A stretch of 64,000 nt of DNA, taken from the NCBI GenBank assembly GCA_938038735.1, contig CALHSW010000076.1, forward strand, positions 49,223 through 113,222, in the 5' to 3' direction. Under the pieces are notes generated by a model, which saw only the letters and a program-made list of their open reading frames with translations, ran no database searches and was not told where the DNA came from. Below, in pieces: positions 62,520 through 64,000 of this stretch (its first letter is position 1; every line of letters starts with the position of its first letter). The position numbers and the translations under genes were made by a program. The DNA is from an uncultured Bacteroidia bacterium. Its GTDB lineage: Bacteria > Bacteroidota > Bacteroidia > Bacteroidales > CAJPTX01.

Positions 62520-63518
62520 CTACTCCACCACGTGGGAGAGCAGTATCGCATCGAGCTGACGTACGTAGTCCCGCTTATTGAACCGCGGGGCGTAAATGTA
62601 CCCCTCCGTGACTACCACGCTATCGCGCGTTGGGTTTAATCGTGCGTACGAAATGAAAGCCCCACCCATCGCGTGCCCATGCACGTCCCATAGCCCACGC
62701 ATTCGCACCAACGTATCCACCCCAAACCGCAGCCGCGTTAGCTCTGGAGGGATGGCCTCCGCCACCTGCATGTAGGTGCCAGGGGTTGGGCCTGGTATGT
62801 AGCGCTTCGTGAACCCATTACGGTGCAGCACAAGGGTGTCCGCCTCGCTCGGCAATTGCGAGCCTGCGTAGCGGTAGCAAACGATGCCCTGGCTTATGTC
62901 TGACGTCTCAAGGGAGATCCAAACGAAATCGGTCGTGTCCACCCGCTGTACCATTGTCTTTGGGATGTCTACCCCTACCCCGAACCTATGTTCCACCAGC
63001 TTGCTCAGGTCTTTACTCCGCGCCCGCTTGTACCCTGCAATTAGCCTATGCCGCTCCACCTGCTCAAACACCTGCTCCAGCTGGTAGCTACTGGCACGCA
63101 TATGCTGCCACACCGCCTCGGCACTAGGCCCCGTTATGTACACCACCTCTTGCCCATCAGCCCACCGATTGTTGGCACTATATATGCCACACGCCGTGGT
63201 ATCCTTCTTATAGTCAATGACAACAATGTTCCTAAATGAGCGGAACACGCCCGTGAAATTCTTTACCGGCATGAATATCACGTCGAACTTCGGCTCCACC
63301 TGCGGGAGGTAGGGGTACTCCTCGCCAAATAGAGCCCTAATCGAATCGGCAAACGGCTCCCCCTTAATCGGGGCCTCGGTAACCACAAGAATCTGACCTA
63401 CCTCCCCCGATAGTTTATCCTCGTATACCGCCGCCCCATTACCTTTGCACGCATGGAGCATCGCTAGGCACAGAACTCCACACGCTAACACCACGCCTCG
63501 CACGTAACTTCTTTTCAT
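62520..63518 (-). CDS. DUF4837 family lipoprotein
   Basis: A 332-aa predicted lipoprotein: MKRSYVRGVVLACGVLCLAMLHAC gives a lipid cysteine at about residue 24. The mature part holds the pattern of the Bacteroidota DUF4837 family: GQILVVTEAPIKGEPFADSIR, then FRNIVVIDYKKDTTACGIYSANNRWADGQEVVYI, and the C-terminal RGLWDVHGHAMGGAFISY with FVYAPRFNKRDYVRQLDAIL-like text. No function is established. It heads the operon that continues with parE 43 bp later. A near-consensus -7 box lies at 63575-63582. Confidence 0.88.
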   Translation of the reverse strand: MKRSYVRGVVLACGVLCLAMLHACKGNGAAVYEDKLSGEVGQILVVTEAPIKGEPFADSIRALFGEEYPYLPQVEPKFDVIFMPVKNFTGVFRSFRNIVVIDYKKDTTACGIYSANNRWADGQEVVYITGPSAEAVWQHMRASSYQLEQVFEQVERHRLIAGYKRARSKDLSKLVEHRFGVGVDIPKTMVQRVDTTDFVWISLETSDISQGIVCYRYAGSQLPSEADTLVLHRNGFTKRYIPGPTPGTYMQVAEAIPPELTRLRFGVDTLVRMRGLWDVHGHAMGGAFISYARLNPTRDSVVVTEGYIYAPRFNKRDYVRQLDAILLSHVVE

Positions 63519-63574
63519 AGACTTTTCCTGTTTTCAACGGTTCTCAGCACTTTCTCTTCGCAGCAACACCTACG

Positions 63575-63582
63575 CGAAGGTA
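63575..63582 (-). promoter_or_regulatory. Near-consensus -7 box for the DUF4837-parE operon
   Basis: TACCTTCG on the minus strand, one mismatch to TAnnTTTG, about 56 bp before the ATG. The 63583-63885 stretch beyond it holds no acceptable gene. Confidence 0.4.
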
Positions 63583-63885
63583 AGGATTTTGCCACGAAGC
63601 GCAGCCCGCACGAAACAGCACAGCGCAATGTTTACGCAGCGTACAGTGCATATTGACCCATATTTAGGGGTAACAAAAATGCAGCTACATGGCCAAGGTA
63701 GACCACCACAGCCCCCCTGCGATATCGGCTACCGGTGGATTACAGCTAGCTCTTGCTATGGGCTTCTTCGCTATTGGGTTGACCAGCCGCCCACCAACCA
63801 TTCGCCCGAACAGCCTCATAGGGTGCACGCCAGACTTTCTTACTAGCTTAGCGCAAAACGAGCAACCGAAGCGTAGAATAAAGAC

Positions 63886-63916
63886 GCTCCGAAACGCTCT
63901 ATGAGCATTTCGGAGC
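63886..63916 (-). terminator. Terminator of tRNA-Phe
   Basis: GCTCCGAAACGCTC (63886-63899) and GAGCATTTCGGAGC (63903-63916) pair with one mismatch around a 3-base loop; on the minus strand a T-rich stretch follows. Confidence 0.75.
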
Positions 63917-63924
63917 TTCGTGCG

Positions 63925-63997
63925 TGGTGCCACCAGGAATCGAACCGGGGACACAAGGATTTTCAGTCCTTTGCTCTACCAACTGAGCTATGGCACC
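63925..63997 (-). tRNA. tRNA-Phe (anticodon GAA)
   Basis: On the minus strand: acceptor GGTGCCA / TGGCACC, D-arm AGCTCAGTTGGTAGAGC, anticodon stem AAGGA/TCCTT with loop CTGAAAA (anticodon GAA), T-loop TTCGATT. It is 73 nt with no encoded CCA. The promoter lies beyond the window end. Confidence 0.95.
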
Positions 63998-64000
63998 CTC

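Noticed and set aside
1..64000. CRISPR arrays, insertion sequences or prophage genes
   Set aside because: No direct-repeat arrays, transposase or integrase motifs, or phage structural genes were seen; the only repeats noted are palindromes and terminators.

Overview
The window is chromosomal DNA from a member of the Bacteroidota, most likely order Bacteroidales, with roughly 50% GC. Three things point there. Many genes are preceded by the Bacteroidota sigma-ABfr promoter (TTTG - about 19 bp - TAnnTTTG; the -7 box is usually TACCTTTG or TAACTTTG). Several proteins belong to families known mainly from this phylum (DUF4294, DUF4837, DUF6427-like, DUF7935-like, two proteins with type IX secretion C-terminal domains). 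Rho and RluB carry long disordered extensions. Gene order is also Bacteroidales-like (purH-mreBCD-mrdA, gpsA-pgi, atpBEFHAG). The species cannot be named from the sequence. No prophage, insertion sequence, CRISPR array or rRNA operon was seen.

Layout. 1-2.4 kb: 3' part of queG, a shared terminator, ilvA and a small membrane protein. 2.4-4.4 kb: gene-poor DNA around an XRE-type regulator. 4.4-12.6 kb (minus): MutS-like ATPase, AAE-family transporter, purD, a membrane protein and parC. 12.6-17.1 kb: a 60-bp palindrome, a small structured RNA with its own promoter and terminator, a 777-aa protein of unknown function (possibly a degenerate AAA ATPase) and a MATE exporter. 17.4-28.4 kb (minus): rho-lipoprotein-capA and lipoprotein-gpsA-pgi-tamB. 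28.6 kb: tRNA-Thr(CGU). 28.8-33.5 kb (minus): mechanosensitive channel, rluB, ffh. 33.7-36 kb: DUF4294 protein, a doubtful small ORF, a 32-aa membrane peptide and a second 60-bp palindrome. 36.1-41.9 kb (plus): purH-mreB-mreC-mreD-mrdA. 41.9-49.8 kb (minus): pheT, a small T9SS-domain protein, an AI-2E-type permease, a beta-helix lipoprotein, priA. 50-57.5 kb: a T9SS type A protein (plus), then speB, a DUF7935-like protein and atpGAHFEB (all minus). 57.7-63.5 kb (minus): an M.HaeIII-like DNA methyltransferase, rmuC, parE and a DUF4837 lipoprotein. 63.9 kb: tRNA-Phe(GAA).

Most of the window is housekeeping: purine synthesis (purD, purH), rod-shape and wall synthesis (mreBCD, PBP2), the F1Fo ATP synthase membrane and stalk part (beta and epsilon are not here), both topoisomerase IV subunits, protein targeting (ffh), outer-membrane biogenesis (tamB) and termination (rho). 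The most unusual features are two intergenic 60-bp palindromes that share their arms but have entirely different cores that still pair, the small RNA at 13.1 kb, an apparent frameshift in mreD, the 777-aa protein, the 32-aa peptide gene with its own terminator, and the HaeIII-type methyltransferase that has no visible restriction partner.
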